Shown in pieces: positions 1 to 9,050 of a DNA stretch of 64,000 bases (positions are counted from its first letter, which is position 1; every line of letters begins with the position of its first letter). Where the stretch lies: the NCBI RefSeq assembly GCF_016820555.1, contig NZ_JADHDW010000006.1:62001-126000 (forward strand), given 5' to 3'. Both the position numbers and the translations under genes were made by a program. The DNA comes from Bacillus sp. REN10 (GTDB lineage: Bacteria > Bacillota > Bacilli > Bacillales > Domibacillaceae). Under the pieces are notes generated by a model, which saw only the letters and a list, made by a program, of their open reading frames with translations, was not told the DNA's origin and did no database searches.

Positions 1-641
1 AACTGCCTTTTTTAAACGATGGGGTTCAATTGTTGAAGGACGGCGGTTACCGAGTGATTGTCCGGAATTCAGGAGGACTTGCGGTTGTGCTCGATGAAGG
101 GGTGCTTAATTTATCATTGATTTTCCCGGATACGGAAAAAGGAATCGATATTGACCGCGGGTATGAAGCGATGCTGATGTTAATTCGAGAAATGTTTGCT
201 GAATGCGCAGACAAGATTGAAGCGTTTGAGGTTGCGGGCTCTTATTGCCCTGGAAGCTATGATTTAAGCATGGGCGGAAAGAAATTTGCCGGCATTTCTC
301 AGCGACGTATTCGCAAAGGCGTAGCGGTGCAGATTTATTTATGTGTCACAGGCAGCGGCAGTGAACGGGCAGAGTGGATTCGCCGCTTCTATCGAGCAGG
401 AAAGAAAGAGGAACAAACGAAGTGGGTGTATCCAGTTATTCAGCCGGATGTGATGGCTTCCTTATCCGAGTTATTAGGCAAAGAATTGACCATTTCCGAC
501 GTAATGCTGCGCTTTTTGACCGCATTAAATAACTATAGTGATCGCTTAGCAACAAGCTCGTTAGAAGGGGAAGAGATTGAGTGGTATCAAGGATATTTAC
601 AGCGAGTCATAGAGCGGAATGAGAAAGCATTATCGGAGTGA
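1..641 (+). CDS. lipL: Octanoyl-[GcvH]:protein N-octanoyltransferase, 5' partial
   Basis: Enzyme of lipoate assembly: it moves the octanoyl group from GcvH to the E2 subunits of 2-oxoacid dehydrogenases. The reading frame is open to the left edge (in frame from base 3), so the N-terminus lies outside the window; the first in-window start codon, TTG at 30, is internal. The visible part has the RNSGGLAVV segment and the [10 protein letters not shown] motif, whose Cys is the expected acyl-thioester nucleophile of this family, followed by [12 protein letters not shown]. About 210 residues are seen of a family length near 280. A strong terminator follows. Identification rests on recognised family motifs and on the neighbour ywfO region. 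Confidence 0.9.
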   Translation, partial: LPFLNDGVQLLKDGGYRVIVRNSGGLAVVLDEGVLNLSLIFPDTEKGIDIDRGYEAMLMLIREMFAECADKIEAFEVAGSYCPGSYDLSMGGKKFAGISQRRIRKGVAVQIYLCVTGSGSERAEWIRRFYRAGKKEEQTKWVYPVIQPDVMASLSELLGKELTISDVMLRFLTALNNYSDRLATSSLEGEEIEWYQGYLQRVIERNEKALSE

Positions 642-648
642 AAGCGAA

Positions 649-678
649 GGGGTCTGATGCTGGAAATCAGACCCTTTT
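649..678 (+). terminator. Terminator after lipL
   Basis: A GGGTCTGAT / ATCAGACCC stem with a short loop is followed by a T run. It closes lipL and faces the end of the convergent rsfA gene. Confidence 0.85.
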
Positions 679-683
679 CATCA

Positions 684-1376
684 TTATTCAGCCATCTTTT
701 CTAAATTTCCATTGCGATCCATTTTAAAGGATGTGTTTGCTTGATCTTCTTCATCAAATAAAATCAACTTCCGGGCACGATTCATAATTTTCATTAATGT
801 TTCATAGTCTTCTTGCATCGTTTCTGAATTTTGTTCTAAATCAGCCACGCGCTCTTCTAGCCGCTTTCTTTCTTTCTCAGCTTCTTCAAGTTCATGCTTC
901 AATCTTGCATTCTCTTGTTTCAAACGATCAGTCTGATAGGAATTTCCTGAGACGGTTTGCAAAAAGGCAATCACTTTTTCTATGGTCATTTCATTTCCGT
1001 TATGGGGTGTTGCTGACACAGGCGGCAAGTCTAAAGCCATTTCCACATCGTTTCCAAGTGGTATAGACATCGCCTCCACTTCTTCCAACGATGGCGTTGG
1101 CGGCTGGTATAATAGCTTTTTCTTTCCTCCTTGTTCTTTTCCAAGCAGACGGTTGCGCTGCTTTCGCTGTTTTTTCGCCAGATCGAGCGCTTTTTCATAT
1201 TGATGACGGACAACGGCATTCCAGCGGAACCCGCAAGCAGCAGAAGTCCGGTTTAATTGGTCACCTACTTCTTCAAAAGCATTCAGCTGTGTACTACCCT
1301 CACGAACATGACGTAGCACCGTTTCTGCAAGCAATAGATCATTTTCTTCAGACCATGCATCTTGTCTGTTCTTCAT
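684..1376 (-). CDS. rsfA: RsfA-family prespore transcription factor
   Basis: 230-residue regulator of the RsfA family. In B. subtilis RsfA is made in the forespore and tunes the sigma-F regulon. The N-terminal ~60 residues ([19 protein letters not shown] ... [18 protein letters not shown]) form a Myb/SANT-like DNA-binding domain. A basic KKQRKQRNR segment follows, and residues ~135-200 form a glutamate/lysine-rich coiled coil. The start is the ATG at 1376. A candidate sigma-F/G promoter lies 42-71 bp upstream (1418-1447). The gene is convergent with lipL. Confidence 0.88.
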   Translation of the reverse strand: MKNRQDAWSEENDLLLAETVLRHVREGSTQLNAFEEVGDQLNRTSAACGFRWNAVVRHQYEKALDLAKKQRKQRNRLLGKEQGGKKKLLYQPPTPSLEEVEAMSIPLGNDVEMALDLPPVSATPHNGNEMTIEKVIAFLQTVSGNSYQTDRLKQENARLKHELEEAEKERKRLEERVADLEQNSETMQEDYETLMKIMNRARKLILFDEEDQANTSFKMDRNGNLEKMAE

Positions 1377-1417
1377 TTCATATTCAACTCCCTTTTTATA
1401 AAAAATATGTTTACTGA

Positions 1418-1447
1418 CAGGATGAGCAAATTACATTAGATTTATAC
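1418..1447 (-). promoter_or_regulatory. Candidate sigma-F/sigma-G promoter of rsfA
   Basis: Read on the minus strand, GTATA is followed after exactly 15 bp by GCTCATCCTG. This resembles the forespore consensus GyATA-N15-GGnnAnAnT, with deviations in the -10 part. The position suits the rsfA start at 1376. Inferred from pattern and known regulation of the homologue. Confidence 0.45.
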
Positions 1448-1597
1448 CAATATGGAAAAATAATTTTTTTCTGCTAGTTTAGCTGTTTCTAGCGGGGCAA
1501 CTGCTTCAGAGAGAAGCATACCCTCTTGCAAACATCATCCATTCCATGTACAATACCGAATAGCTTAATTTTTACAAAAGAAAGGACTTGTATATAG

Positions 1598-1822
1598 ATG
1601 GCAAACGAATTTCGAGTTTGCGATGATTGTCAGGCTGTTAACTTGAAAACTTTATTGCCAAAGTTGAAGGATATCGATCCAGATGCGACTATTGATATTG
1701 CCTGTCAGTCTTACTGCGGACCAGGACGCAAAAAAACTTTTGCTTTTGTCAATAATCGGCCAGTGGCTGCGTTGACCGAAGAAGAGCTAATGGAAAAAGT
1801 GCGCAAAAAATTAAAAAAATAG
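1598..1822 (+). CDS. DUF1450 family small protein
   Basis: 74-residue protein of the DUF1450 (YuzB-like) family. It carries Cys pairs in VCDDCQ near the N-terminus and [18 protein letters not shown] in the middle, an arrangement that resembles thioredoxin-fold ferredoxin-like or metal-binding small proteins. The biochemical role is unknown. The ATG at 1598 is preceded by AAAGAAAGGA. The gene is monocistronic: about 220 bp lie upstream and a terminator follows immediately. Confidence 0.85.
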   Translation: MANEFRVCDDCQAVNLKTLLPKLKDIDPDATIDIACQSYCGPGRKKTFAFVNNRPVAALTEEELMEKVRKKLKK

Positions 1823-1826
1823 TTGG

Positions 1827-1868
1827 AAATCACCTAACCGTTCAAAGTGGATCAGGTGATTTTTTGTT
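1827..1868 (+). terminator. Terminator after DUF1450 gene
   Basis: An AATCACCT ... AGGTGATT stem is followed by a T-rich tract, 5 bp after the stop codon. Confidence 0.75.
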
Positions 1869-2030
1869 TAGTAAATAATAGATTTTTTAGTTGAGAGTCA
1901 CCTGATCAGCGAAATTCTTTATCTGTTGTTTTCCCTATTACTATATGCAATAGCCCTGTAGATTCTTCACTTTTTTAGGAAAAGAATGATTTGTATGGTT
2001 GTTTATTCCGATAAATATGCCAAAATTCGT

Positions 2031-2036
2031 TATAAT
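2031..2036 (+). promoter_or_regulatory. -10 element before ywfO
   Basis: A perfect TATAAT hexamer lies 34 bp before the ywfO start. I see no clear -35. If used, transcription begins near 2043, which excludes the longer in-frame start at 1986. Confidence 0.4.
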
Positions 2037-2069
2037 GGAAGTATGATAAAGCACGAATGGGGGTATATG

Positions 2070-3368
2070 ATGGAATATTCAAAGCGAAAGTTACAAGAAG
2101 AGAAAGTGTTTAAAGACCCTGTTCACCGGTATGTTCATGTACGAGATATGGTTATTTGGGACTTAATTGGAACGAAGGAATTTCAGCGTTTGCGCCGAAT
2201 CCGACAGTTAGGCACGACATATTTGACTTTTCACGGAGCGGAGCATAGTCGTTTTAATCATTCCTTAGGCGTGTACGAAATCGTTCGCCGCATTGTGGAT
2301 GATGTGTTTGCGGGCCGCAAAGAGTGGAATGTAGAGGATCGTTTACTGTCTTTGTGTGCTGCTTTGCTTCATGATGTGGGGCATGGGCCTTTTTCTCATT
2401 CCTTTGAAAAGGTGTTCGGGCTCGACCATGAAGAGTTTACCAAAATGATCATTCTCGGAGATACCGAAGTCAATGCTATATTGACAAGGGTAGATCAGCA
2501 GTTTCCGAAAAAAGTAGCCGAAGTCATTGGAAAAACGTCTGAGAATAAGCTCGTCGTGAGTTTAATCTCCAGTCAAATTGATGCCGATCGCATGGATTAT
2601 TTGCAGCGTGATGCTTATTTTACCGGAGTCAGTTATGGGCATTTTGATATGGAACGAATTTTGCGGGTGATGCGTCCGCGAGAAGATCAAGTTGTCATTA
2701 AACAAAGTGGGATGCATGCGGTCGAAGATTATATTATGAGCCGCTATCAAATGTATTGGCAAGTGTATTTTCATCCCGTCACAAGAAGCGCGGAGGTGCT
2801 GTTGACCAAAATTTTGCACCGAGCGAAAGAGCTTCATCGAAAAGAATATGCCTTTACGTACAAGCCATTGCATTTTTATTCGATTTTTAATGAGCAATAT
2901 GCCCTTCATGACTATTTAAAGCTTGATGAAGCGGTGATGCTCTACTACTTTCAAGTGTGGCAAGAGGAAGAAGATTCGATTTTAAGTGACTTGTGCCGCC
3001 GTTTCGTGAACCGGGATTTATTTAAGTATATCGAGTTTGATCCGGCGAAGGAGTACCGCAAACATAGCGAGTTAGAGGCATTATTCAAGAAAGCGGGCAT
3101 CGATCCGGAATATTATTTAGTGTATGATTCTTCATCTGATTTACCATATGATTTTTACCGGCCGGGAGAAGAGGAAGAACGGTTGCCGATTTATTTATTA
3201 ATGAAAAACGAAGAGCTTCGTGAATTATCGCGTGAGTCAGATATTGTTGATGCGATTTCAGGAAAAAGACGAACAGACCATAAACTGTATTTTCCTGCAG
3301 GTAGGCTCTATGATCAATCATCGAGACGAAATATAAAAAAACAGATTCGGTCAATTTTGGAAATTTAA
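2070..3368 (+). CDS. ywfO: HD-domain phosphohydrolase YwfO
   Basis: 432-residue HD-superfamily metal-dependent phosphohydrolase, related to deoxynucleotide triphosphohydrolases of the SAMHD1/EF1143 type. The N-terminal part has VFKDPVHRY and EFQRLRRIRQLG. The metal-binding His/Asp residues lie in EHSRFNHSLGVYEI and ALLHDVGHGPFSHSFE, with a further Asp in SQIDADRMDYLQRD. Two adjacent ATG codons exist (2067, 2070); GGGGG at 2059-2063 gives better spacing to 2070. The frame extends to 1986, but the TATAAT at 2031 argues against that start. It is probably co-transcribed with ywgA, 33 bp downstream. The substrate cannot be read from sequence. Confidence 0.92.
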   Translation: MEYSKRKLQEEKVFKDPVHRYVHVRDMVIWDLIGTKEFQRLRRIRQLGTTYLTFHGAEHSRFNHSLGVYEIVRRIVDDVFAGRKEWNVEDRLLSLCAALLHDVGHGPFSHSFEKVFGLDHEEFTKMIILGDTEVNAILTRVDQQFPKKVAEVIGKTSENKLVVSLISSQIDADRMDYLQRDAYFTGVSYGHFDMERILRVMRPREDQVVIKQSGMHAVEDYIMSRYQMYWQVYFHPVTRSAEVLLTKILHRAKELHRKEYAFTYKPLHFYSIFNEQYALHDYLKLDEAVMLYYFQVWQEEEDSILSDLCRRFVNRDLFKYIEFDPAKEYRKHSELEALFKKAGIDPEYYLVYDSSSDLPYDFYRPGEEEERLPIYLLMKNEELRELSRESDIVDAISGKRRTDHKLYFPAGRLYDQSSRRNIKKQIRSILEI

Positions 3369-3401
3369 CACTGGGAAGATAAAGTGGGAGTTGAGTAAAT
3401 T

Positions 3402-3902
3402 GTGTTAAAACAACATGCGAAATTAATGGGGGCGTTTGCGGCCTGTGGAGAAGTGATTGGGCGAAAAAAGTTGCAAAAGATGATTTATATTGCAAAGAAG
3501 ATTTCCTTTCCTTTTCAGGAAAAGTTTGAATTTCACTTTTATGGTCCTTATTCAGAGGAGCTAACGTTGCGTGTAGAAGAGCTCTGCAACATGGGGTTTA
3601 TCGATGAAGTGCGCGAGAAAAAAGGTGGTTACTACCAATACCGCTATACCACGACAGAAGAAGGCGAGACGTTTTTAAAGCATGCCGATGTGGACATGCC
3701 TCGCTTGACAGAAATCATCACAGAGATGAACGGCCAATCGGCTCGCTTTCTTGAACTTGTCTCCACCGTTCTCTATTTCGACAGTTTAACACGTGAGGAA
3801 GTATCAGAAAAAATCTTTACACTTAAAAGCAAGCAGCGCTACACCGAGGAAGAAATTGATGACGCGTATGCCTATATTAAAAAACTAAAGACGTTACAAT
3901 GA
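3402..3902 (+). CDS. ywgA: YwgA family protein
   Basis: 166-residue conserved protein of unknown function; ywfO-ywgA is a conserved pair in Bacillaceae. The N-terminus (LMGAFAACGEVIGRKKLQKMIYIAKKI) and the following FHFYGPYSEEL look like the start of a SocA/Panacea-type antitoxin-like fold, but I would not assign a function on that basis. The start is GTG at 3402 with a purine-rich GTGGGAG upstream. A terminator follows at once. Confidence 0.88.
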   Translation: MLKQHAKLMGAFAACGEVIGRKKLQKMIYIAKKISFPFQEKFEFHFYGPYSEELTLRVEELCNMGFIDEVREKKGGYYQYRYTTTEEGETFLKHADVDMPRLTEIITEMNGQSARFLELVSTVLYFDSLTREEVSEKIFTLKSKQRYTEEEIDDAYAYIKKLKTLQ

Positions 3903-3906
3903 AAAA

Positions 3907-3930
3907 AACTCGCCGGGGCGAGTTTTTTCT
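3907..3930 (+). terminator. Terminator after ywgA
   Basis: AACTCGCC / GGCGAGTT with a two-base loop, followed by TTTTTTCT. It lies directly before dispersed repeat copy A. Confidence 0.85.
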
Positions 3931-3935
3931 ATTTT

Positions 3936-4160
3936 TACGATAAGTCAACATCGATTCACTGTCGTTCATCGTGTTTCCTTTATCTCATACGGCTGGCTCC
4001 AGTCCATACGTCGCTAAACGGTGCCTTCCGCTTTTCGTGTTGTCCAGCTGCGCCTCCTAGACACTCGAGTCAAATGCCAGCCTGACTGAATGGCTGAAGA
4101 GCGCCATTCAGTCATTCTGTCATTTGCTTGTCGTGTCTAAACAGTCGGCTCCGCTTTTCT
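3936..4160. repeat. Dispersed intergenic repeat, copy A (module Y then X)
   Basis: This 225-bp stretch is shared with 15940-16219 and 36345-36637. It holds a 5'-shortened module Y (GATAAGTCAACATCG ... GTCCATACGTCGCT) and then a complete module X (CTAGACACTCGAGTCAAATG ... CATTTGCTTGTCGTGTCTA). Module X has inverted ends (TAGACAC with GTGTCTA, CAAATG with CATTTG), and its core holds a perfect 12-bp stem, TGACTGAATGGC / GCCATTCAGTCA. The right end, CCGCTTTTCT, runs into the stop codon of the minus-strand tautomerase gene. No coding potential is evident. Confidence 0.85.
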
Positions 4161-4347
4161 ACTCTTCGTCGCTTAGTCTTTTTCCGGCTACGGCGTAGTG
4201 GTTTTTTGTCATTTCTTCGATGAAGACAACGATTTTTTCAGCTGGAGCACCTGTTGTTTCGCTGACAGCGGCTGTGACTTTTTCTGCTAGCGCTTTTTTC
4301 TGATCTTCTGTGCGGCCTTCAAGCATTTTAACTGTTACATATGGCAT
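4159..4347 (-). CDS. ywhB: 4-oxalocrotonate tautomerase family protein
   Basis: 62-residue tautomerase (DmpI/YwhB type). The mature N-terminus after Met removal is Pro (MPYVTVKMLEGRT), the catalytic general base of this superfamily. Members form small-subunit hexamers and convert 2-hydroxymuconate-type enols; the physiological substrate in Bacillus is unknown. The ATG at 4347 has a strong AGGAGAG ribosome site. The stop codon overlaps the end of repeat copy A, so no separate terminator is visible between the gene and the repeat. The gene is convergent with ywgA. Confidence 0.92.
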   Translation of the reverse strand: MPYVTVKMLEGRTEDQKKALAEKVTAAVSETTGAPAEKIVVFIEEMTKNHYAVAGKRLSDEE

Positions 4348-4493
4348 GTTGTTTCTCTCCTTTTTATGTAGATTCGATTAAATTGTACGCTTTTTTTATA
4401 TGATTAGGCAATATTGCAGAAAAGGAAATAATAGAAATAGATGTGTGACATCAGTTACAATAAGAATGATTACTTAAAAAAGGGGTTTATCAT

Positions 4494-5135
4494 TTGGAGC
4501 GTTTTTTAGCCTTTTCATTAGAAGAAATGCCGTTTGTTGTCATTGCGCTAGTGGCCGCTTTTACATTTCATGAATTCGCTCATGCATTTGTAGCGTATAA
4601 GTTTGGCGATGACACGGCAAAGGAGCAGGGGCGGCTGACATTGAATCCTGTGTCACATCTTGATCCGATCGGTACGCTTTTCATTTTAATTGCAGGGTTT
4701 GGTTGGGCACGTCCAGTACCTGTGAATCGTCGTAATTTCCAAAATCCTCGTCTTGCAAGTATTTTAGTGTCATTTGCTGGCCCGCTCAGCAATTTTATCA
4801 TTGCGTTACTTGCTTTTGGATTGATGTTTTTCTTAGTGCCAGCGGGTCTTCCGCCGTTTTTCGTCGACTTGCTGCAGATGATGGTTTGGCTCAATTTAGT
4901 GTTATTTGTATTTAATTTGCTGCCGTTTCCGCCGCTCGATGGCTATCGAATTATCGAGGATTTAGTGCCGTCAGCGACAAGAGTGAAGTTAACCCAATAT
5001 GAGCAATATGGCGTATTAATTTTCTTGATTATTGTCATTACACCACTGAATCAATGGGTGATTCAGCCAATTTTTAATACAGTGCTGCCTGCCTTGCTGC
5101 AAGGCTTTGCGATGATCTTTTCAATTTTTAGTTGA
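4494..5135 (+). CDS. ywhC: Site-2 protease-like membrane metalloprotease (M50)
   Basis: 213-residue integral membrane protein. The zinc motif HEFAH is at about residues 26-30 inside the first membrane segment, and the distal metal ligand motif NLLPFPPLDG is at about residues 141-150, both typical of M50/S2P peptidases. There are around five hydrophobic segments and no PDZ domain. The start is TTG at 4494 with AAAAAGGGG upstream. It probably forms an operon with ywhD, 19 bp downstream. The substrate is unknown. Confidence 0.92.
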   Translation: MERFLAFSLEEMPFVVIALVAAFTFHEFAHAFVAYKFGDDTAKEQGRLTLNPVSHLDPIGTLFILIAGFGWARPVPVNRRNFQNPRLASILVSFAGPLSNFIIALLAFGLMFFLVPAGLPPFFVDLLQMMVWLNLVLFVFNLLPFPPLDGYRIIEDLVPSATRVKLTQYEQYGVLIFLIIVITPLNQWVIQPIFNTVLPALLQGFAMIFSIFS

Positions 5136-5154
5136 TAGAAAGGAGCGTTTCTAG

Positions 5155-5661
5155 ATGGAAAACAAGAAAAAAGTAGGTTTTAACATTATTAAAAATGACC
5201 CGATGGATGGTCATAAAGGGTTTGGTAAAGGGGCGCTTAGTCTTGAAAATGTCTCACCTGTCTTTATCGATGTAGAAGAAGGAGAAGCATTTATTGATAT
5301 CGGCGCGATGCATGCCCGCAGTGCAGTCGAGAAGGGCATTAAGTTTTTGCCAAATAAAGAAGAAGTACCTGAAGGCGCTAAGCCGTTTTGGCTCGTATGG
5401 GTAACGGTGGATCGAGGAGCAGAAGGTCCATTTTATACAGGTGTAACTGCTTGTGAGCTAACGGTCAATCGCGAAGCGCGCCGCGGTTATAAATCACTCC
5501 CTGAACATGTGAACCGCATGGATAAATCGTTAAAAGGCCATATTATGGTCGATCATATGGATGCGCCATCTAAAAAAGTGTTAAAACAATTTTTGCAACA
5601 TCATAATGCCGATATGTGGGAGTTGTCCTCTCCGCAATTAAAGGAACAGTTAGCTGAGTGA
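5155..5661 (+). CDS. ywhD: YwhD family protein
   Basis: 168-residue soluble protein of the YwhD family, conserved in Bacillaceae without a known role. The start has AAAGGAGCG upstream of the ATG at 5155. The conserved parts seen are the N-terminal GFNIIKNDPMDGHKGFG and a central AKPFWLVWVTVDR. No catalytic motif is recognised. It follows ywhC closely and is read in the same direction, then meets pbpG tail to tail. Confidence 0.88.
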   Translation: MENKKKVGFNIIKNDPMDGHKGFGKGALSLENVSPVFIDVEEGEAFIDIGAMHARSAVEKGIKFLPNKEEVPEGAKPFWLVWVTVDRGAEGPFYTGVTACELTVNREARRGYKSLPEHVNRMDKSLKGHIMVDHMDAPSKKVLKQFLQHHNADMWELSSPQLKEQLAE

Positions 5662-5784
5662 AAATTCATGAATTTTGTCTAAAATGTGAAGATTTTTTTT
5701 GAATTCACGATTCACACCTTGCCGAATATTAGCAAAAAAAGTACAATAAAGCTAATGCATAAATTGCATAAGCTAGGACAATAA

Positions 5785-5816
5785 AAAGCCTCGGGCCGCA
5801 CACCCGAGGTTTTTTA
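5785..5816. terminator. Bidirectional terminator ywhD/pbpG
   Basis: CCTCGGG / CCCGAGG stem with A tract before and T tract after, so it can end transcripts from both sides. Confidence 0.85.
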
Positions 5817-5828
5817 CATATAATAATG

Positions 5829-7874
5829 TTAAAAAGGAAACAACTTATCGAACCAGCTTTCTTTCGGTTCTTTCTGTTTCTTTTTCTTAGGTAAATGCTC
5901 TGTGCAATATTCTTCAGGCTCAGTTCCTTTCACAAAATACATTTCACGCGTCGTTGGACAATATGGACTAGCAATTTTTCCATTCTCCGGATTTACGTTG
6001 ACAGCGACAACTCCTTTAGGTTTGGAAAATTTCTTAGCTTTTTTTCCTTTATGGGCTTCTTCCATAAAATGAATCCATATTTTTTTCGCTAATGATTGAT
6101 CATCAGCGGCGGTAATTTTCCGTCCATCGTCATATCCAGTCCACACGCCGGCTGTTAGCTGAGGGGTGAAGCCAATCATCCAATAGTCGGTGTTGGTAGA
6201 GCCTGATTTTCCAGCGTAAGCTCTTGTCATTTTGGGTGCAATGGAGGCACCAGTCACGTGAGCGCGGCTATTTAGACTCTCATCAAACATCCCTGTCATC
6301 ATCTGCGTTAACACAGCTGTATTCCTTTTATCTAGTCGTTTTTCACCATTCGCTTGATGTTCGTAAATGACCTCTCCCTGCGCATTTTCTACTCGTGTGA
6401 TGAAAACGGGTTTTTCGTATTGTCCGCCATTAGCAATTGTGGCATAGGCGTTGACCATATCGAGCACGCGCACACCAGAAGTCCCAAGAGCGAGGGAGGG
6501 AACCGGATGCAAAGAGGTGGAGATCCCTAATTTTTCGGCCGTTTTAATCAGTGTTTGCGGCTTTAAAAAAAGATGTGTTTTCACGGCGTAAATATTATCT
6601 GACACCGCTAAAGCTTGAGCCATTGTTATTTTTTTATCCGCATATTGATGATTAAAATTGCTCGGTTTATAAACACTTCGTCCATTGTCAAAACGAAAGG
6701 AAGTCGTTTCACTTGTTAACATGGTCGCTGGCGTAAAGCCATTTTCTAACGCTGCGTAATATAAAAAAGGCTTAAAGGTTGAACCAGGCTGCCGAATCGC
6801 TTGAACGGCTCGATTATATGAACTTTCTTGGAAGTCTTTTCCTCCGGCGAGAGCCGTGACGTAATGGGTTTTCGGTGAAATTGATATGAATGCGGGCTGA
6901 ATGTTCGAATCTTTTGGAATGACCCTTTGAATGGCTTGTTCGGCTATCTTTTGATGCTTTGGGTTCAGCGTTGTATAGACGCGTAAGCCACCGAGAGCGA
7001 TCGTTTGTTCATCAAGGTGAAGCTCAGAAGCTAATACTCTTTGAACGGCATGACGAAAGTAGGGGGCTTGTTCCACATCGGTGTGGGGATGTTTAGCGAC
7101 TAACTGAATGGGTTCGCTTGCTGCCCGCTGTTTTTCCTGTTCAGTAATGACTCCATCCCTTACAAGCTCTTGTAAAATGACGCCTTGCCTTTTTTTGGCG
7201 TTCTCCATGGACTGGACAGGAGAGTAGATAGAGGGGCCTTTTGGAATTCCAGCGAGCATGCTTGCTTCTGCCAATGTTAACTCACTCGCTTTTTTTCCGA
7301 AATAAAATTGACTTGCGGATTCCACTCCATAGGCTCCATGTCCATAGTAAATCGTATTCACATACCCCTCTAAAATCTCTTCTTTCGAAAAATTCAATTC
7401 TAATCGGGCGGTGTAAGCGGCTTCTGCTAATTTTCGCTTCCATGTTTTATCATGAGACAAATATAAATTACGGGCATATTGCTGGGTAATCGTGCTTGCC
7501 CCTTGCACCTTTGACATGGCCTTTAAATCAGCGATAATCGCACCGCCTATGCGCTTAAAATCAAATCCGCTATGTTCATAAAATTTTTTATCTTCAATCG
7601 CAAGAGTAGATTGCAGTAAAAAAGGGGATACTTCATCAAGAGGTATCCAGTATCTTTTTTCACCAGCATGGCTTTCACCAATCACGTCGCCATTTGCTGC
7701 AAAATATAAAGTAGACTGCGGGACGGCAACTTGTGGTTCACCTAAAATTTTGATATACATATAACCGCCGCCAAAGAGCAACAATAAAGCTAGAATGGCA
7801 AAAAAGCTGAGAAATAAACTGGCTCGTACCCACTTAATTAGTTGGTGAGATCGTGACAGGGGTGTGATTTTCAT
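5829..7874 (-). CDS. pbpG: Bifunctional penicillin-binding protein PBP2d (PbpG)
   Basis: 681-residue class A PBP. A short cytoplasmic N-terminus is followed by one membrane anchor (about residues 18-40). The GT51 transglycosylase domain (~55-230) has the catalytic Glu in AIEDKKFYEHSG and the QGASTITQQYARN motif. The transpeptidase domain has SxxK in GSTFK, SxN in SDN and the KTG-box variant KSG in GKSGSTNTDYW. The C-terminus is Lys-rich. In B. subtilis pbpG is forespore-expressed and works with PbpF in spore peptidoglycan synthesis; position next to speE supports this orthology. I could not read a convincing sigma-F promoter upstream. Confidence 0.93.
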   Translation of the reverse strand: MKITPLSRSHQLIKWVRASLFLSFFAILALLLLFGGGYMYIKILGEPQVAVPQSTLYFAANGDVIGESHAGEKRYWIPLDEVSPFLLQSTLAIEDKKFYEHSGFDFKRIGGAIIADLKAMSKVQGASTITQQYARNLYLSHDKTWKRKLAEAAYTARLELNFSKEEILEGYVNTIYYGHGAYGVESASQFYFGKKASELTLAEASMLAGIPKGPSIYSPVQSMENAKKRQGVILQELVRDGVITEQEKQRAASEPIQLVAKHPHTDVEQAPYFRHAVQRVLASELHLDEQTIALGGLRVYTTLNPKHQKIAEQAIQRVIPKDSNIQPAFISISPKTHYVTALAGGKDFQESSYNRAVQAIRQPGSTFKPFLYYAALENGFTPATMLTSETTSFRFDNGRSVYKPSNFNHQYADKKITMAQALAVSDNIYAVKTHLFLKPQTLIKTAEKLGISTSLHPVPSLALGTSGVRVLDMVNAYATIANGGQYEKPVFITRVENAQGEVIYEHQANGEKRLDKRNTAVLTQMMTGMFDESLNSRAHVTGASIAPKMTRAYAGKSGSTNTDYWMIGFTPQLTAGVWTGYDDGRKITAADDQSLAKKIWIHFMEEAHKGKKAKKFSKPKGVVAVNVNPENGKIASPYCPTTREMYFVKGTEPEEYCTEHLPKKKKQKEPKESWFDKLFPF

Positions 7875-7949
7875 ATAATCACCTGCCTTATTTAGAATAG
7901 GTATCTTTCAGTATGAAAAAAAAAACTAGTTTTTAAACATAAAATTCTC

Positions 7950-7977
7950 TTGAATTTTTGCAAGATTCCACTATACT
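7950..7977 (+). promoter_or_regulatory. Sigma-A promoter of speE
   Basis: TTGAAT, 16 bp, then TATACT. About 120 bp of leader follow before the speE start; I see no recognisable structure in it. Confidence 0.6.
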
Positions 7978-8099
7978 TTTTTTGTGGAAAAAAGGCGAAA
8001 TGAAGCCTTGACTAAGATTGATTTAGCAAGGGCGGCCTGCTTGTCCGCGCTTTAAAAATAGTGAATAGATAACTCTCTAGCAGAAAGGAAGAGGAACGA

Positions 8100-8930
8100 A
8101 TGGGTGGACTTTGGTATACAGAGAAGCAAACCGAAAATTTTGGTATCACAATGAAGATTAAGAAGACGCTTCATACGGAGCAAACAGATTTTCAATACCT
8201 TGAAATGGCAGAAACAGAAGAATGGGGCAACATGTTATTTTTAGATGGCATGGTCATGACTTCTCAAAAGGATGAGTTTGTTTATCATGAAATGGTAGCA
8301 CACGTTCCTTTATTTACACATCCAAACCCAGAAAACGTTCTTGTTGTAGGCGGCGGAGATGGTGGCGTCATCCGTGAAGTGCTAAAACACCCAAGTGTGA
8401 AAAAAGCAACTCTTGTGGATATTGACGGTAAAGTCATTGAATTCTCTAAGAAGTTTTTACCGGAAATTGCGGGGGAGCTGGACAACGAGCGTGTTGATGT
8501 TCAAGTAGATGATGGCTTTATGCACATCGCCCAAAGCGAAAATGAATATGACGTAATCATGGTAGATTCGACAGAGCCAGTAGGTCCAGCAGCGAACCTT
8601 TTCACAAAAGGCTTCTATGCGGGGATTTCCAAAGCGTTAAAAGAAGATGGTATTTTTGTTGCTCAAACAGACAATCCTTGGTTTAAAGCGGACTTAATTC
8701 GCGAAGTGCAACGTGACGTAAAAGAAATTTTCCCGATCACGCGCCTGTATACAGCGAACATTCCAACCTATCCAAGTGGCATGTGGACATTTACCATCGG
8801 CTCGAAAAAATATGATCCGCTTGAAGTAAGCGAAGATCGCTTCCATGAAATCGAGACGAAATACTATACGAAAGAGCTACACAAAGCGGCTTTCGTCTTA
8901 CCGAAATTCGTAAAAGACATGACAGAGTAA
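8100..8930 (+). CDS. speE: Spermidine synthase
   Basis: 276-residue aminopropyltransferase that makes spermidine from putrescine and decarboxylated S-adenosylmethionine. A short beta-stranded N-terminal domain ([12 protein letters not shown]) is followed by a Rossmann methyltransferase-like fold with the cofactor loop [18 protein letters not shown] and the catalytic region [13 protein letters not shown]. Length matches the family. The ATG at 8100 has AAAGGAAGAGG upstream. speE is followed by speB, so putrescine from agmatine feeds directly into this step. Confidence 0.96.
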   Translation: MGGLWYTEKQTENFGITMKIKKTLHTEQTDFQYLEMAETEEWGNMLFLDGMVMTSQKDEFVYHEMVAHVPLFTHPNPENVLVVGGGDGGVIREVLKHPSVKKATLVDIDGKVIEFSKKFLPEIAGELDNERVDVQVDDGFMHIAQSENEYDVIMVDSTEPVGPAANLFTKGFYAGISKALKEDGIFVAQTDNPWFKADLIREVQRDVKEIFPITRLYTANIPTYPSGMWTFTIGSKKYDPLEVSEDRFHEIETKYYTKELHKAAFVLPKFVKDMTE

Positions 8931-8938
8931 TATCGAAA

Positions 8939-8966
8939 GAGGTCCTGCGAGCAGGGCCTCTTCATT
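8939..8966 (+). terminator. Terminator after speE
   Basis: GAGGTCCTGC / GCAGGGCCTC stem followed by TTCATTT; moderate T tract, so readthrough into speB is plausible. Confidence 0.65.
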
Positions 8967-9050
8967 TAAGAGACTAATTAAGTTGGAAAGTCAAAGAACC
9001 GGTTAGATCTTTCAACAGCTAAATTTTTTACATCCAAAGGTGGGATCGTT

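Noticed and set aside
684-1417. Several plus-strand frames opposite rsfA, such as 797-1066 and 1091-1417
   Set aside because: They are shadows of rsfA on the other strand, with no ribosome site or family resemblance.
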